Shown: positions 63,671 to 64,000 of the stretch, one piece after another
How positions within the stretch are numbered: the first letter of the stretch is position 1
Layout of the letters: the number at the start of each line of letters is the position of its first letter
Source of the DNA: Cellvibrio polysaccharolyticus
Lineage (GTDB): Bacteria; Pseudomonadota; Gammaproteobacteria; Pseudomonadales; Cellvibrionaceae
DNA length: 64,000 nt
Direction: 5' to 3'
Assembly (NCBI RefSeq): GCF_015182315.1
Contig: NZ_PRDL01000001.1
Location: 992,001-1,056,000 of the forward strand
Notes under the pieces: model-generated
Database searches by the model: none
What the model was told of the DNA's origin: nothing
The model's input: the letters and a program-made list of their open reading frames with translations, nothing else
Program-made: the position numbers and the translations under genes

Positions 63671-64000
63671 TTATTGACCCGGGTCGGTGACAAAGCCGAG
63701 TTTCAATATGCCGGCTTTTTGTACCGCCGCCATGGCTTTGATTACATGCTCGTAACTCACTGTGCGGTCGCCGCGCAAATGAATTTCCGGCTGTGGTTCC
63801 TGCCTGGCTGCCGTTGCCAGACGCTGTTCCAGCTCTTCGATGGTTACGGCGTCTTCATTCCAGTGCAGCTGGCCGCCGTCGGTTACCGCAATGTTTACGG
63901 TTTCCGGTTTGATCTCATTGATGGTGTTGTCTGCGCGCGGCAGATCTACCTTCACCGAATGGGTCAGCACCGGTACGGTGATAATAAAGATAATCAGCAA
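63671..64000 (-). CDS. ExbD/TolR-family biopolymer transport protein (N-terminus cut by window edge)
   Basis: The last 109 residues or so of an ExbD. The end of the membrane helix (LLIIFIITVPVLTHSVKVDLP) and the whole periplasmic domain are visible, with LHWNEDAVTIEELEQRL, IHLRGDRTVSYEHVIKAM and a C-terminal KLGFVTDPGQ. With ExbB and TonB it would energise TonB receptors such as the three in this window. The leading residues, including the conserved membrane Asp, lie beyond base 64000. Last gene of its operon, followed by a strong terminator. Confidence 0.9.
   Translation of the reverse strand: MLIIFIITVPVLTHSVKVDLPRADNTINEIKPETVNIAVTDGGQLHWNEDAVTIEELEQRLATAARQEPQPEIHLRGDRTVSYEHVIKAMAAVQKAGILKLGFVTDPGQ

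Noticed and set aside
1..64000. tRNA, rRNA, CRISPR, prophage or IS elements
   Set aside because: No clover-leaf, repeat-spacer array, integrase, transposase or IS-type terminal repeats with target duplication were found by reading both strands.

Overview
The window is ordinary gammaproteobacterial chromosome. It is probably from Cellvibrio or a close relative in the Cellvibrionaceae; this is inferred from gene content and was not tested by any search. The pointers are a secreted GH18 chitinase whose chitin-binding domains are joined by long serine linkers, the rplU-rpmA-obg-proB order seen in pseudomonad-like bacteria, three TonB-dependent receptors, and ETF/ETF-QO and MdtABC genes close to gammaproteobacterial forms. 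No tRNA, rRNA, CRISPR array, integrase or transposase was seen.

Layout. 1-3.5 kb: partial chitinase (-), a zinc-ribbon-less DUF1451-like protein, and a secreted esterase. 3.6-7.0 kb: rplU, rpmA, obg, proB with promoter and terminators. 7.2-10.9 kb: a GT-C-like membrane protein, a frameshifted small gene, a RIO kinase and a DUF4442 protein. 11.0-13.5 kb: an AT-rich accessory island with a decayed Rhs C-terminus and small membrane or lipoprotein genes. 13.7-19.3 kb: fpr, etfA, etfB, a LysR regulator and ETF-quinone oxidoreductase. These carry electrons from flavoprotein dehydrogenases to the quinone pool. 19.5-21.9 kb: a VF530-type protein and a divergent Fsr-like exporter/AraC pair. 22.0-26.1 kb: a minor-pilin operon (pilE-fimT-pilV-pilW and a 705-residue PilX-like protein). 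26.3-33.8 kb: mdtABC RND efflux. 34.3-36.6 kb: an iron-uptake accessory operon (DUF3649, PepSY, DUF3325) without its usual receptor. 36.7-40.5 kb: an MFS transporter, an unrecognised 537-residue protein and speG.

40.8-60.5 kb is the most distinctive block. It has three TonB receptors, a secreted LIP-type hydrolase, three FMN-dependent luciferase-like monooxygenases, a complete Yej-type ABC importer and an ECF sigma factor without an anti-sigma gene. The arrangement suggests a scavenging route: outer-membrane import, periplasmic ester cleavage, inner-membrane import, then oxidative C-S or C-N cleavage in the cytoplasm. The substrate is not visible from sequence. The window closes with an exported Mn-type superoxide dismutase, a DUF6172 protein, a RhlE-like RNA helicase and a partial ExbD.

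Three copies of a long-hairpin intergenic repeat (19.4, 45.9 and 48.9 kb) have a shared core. Their outer stems differ in sequence between copies but stay base-paired, and each lies just past a gene's 3' end.
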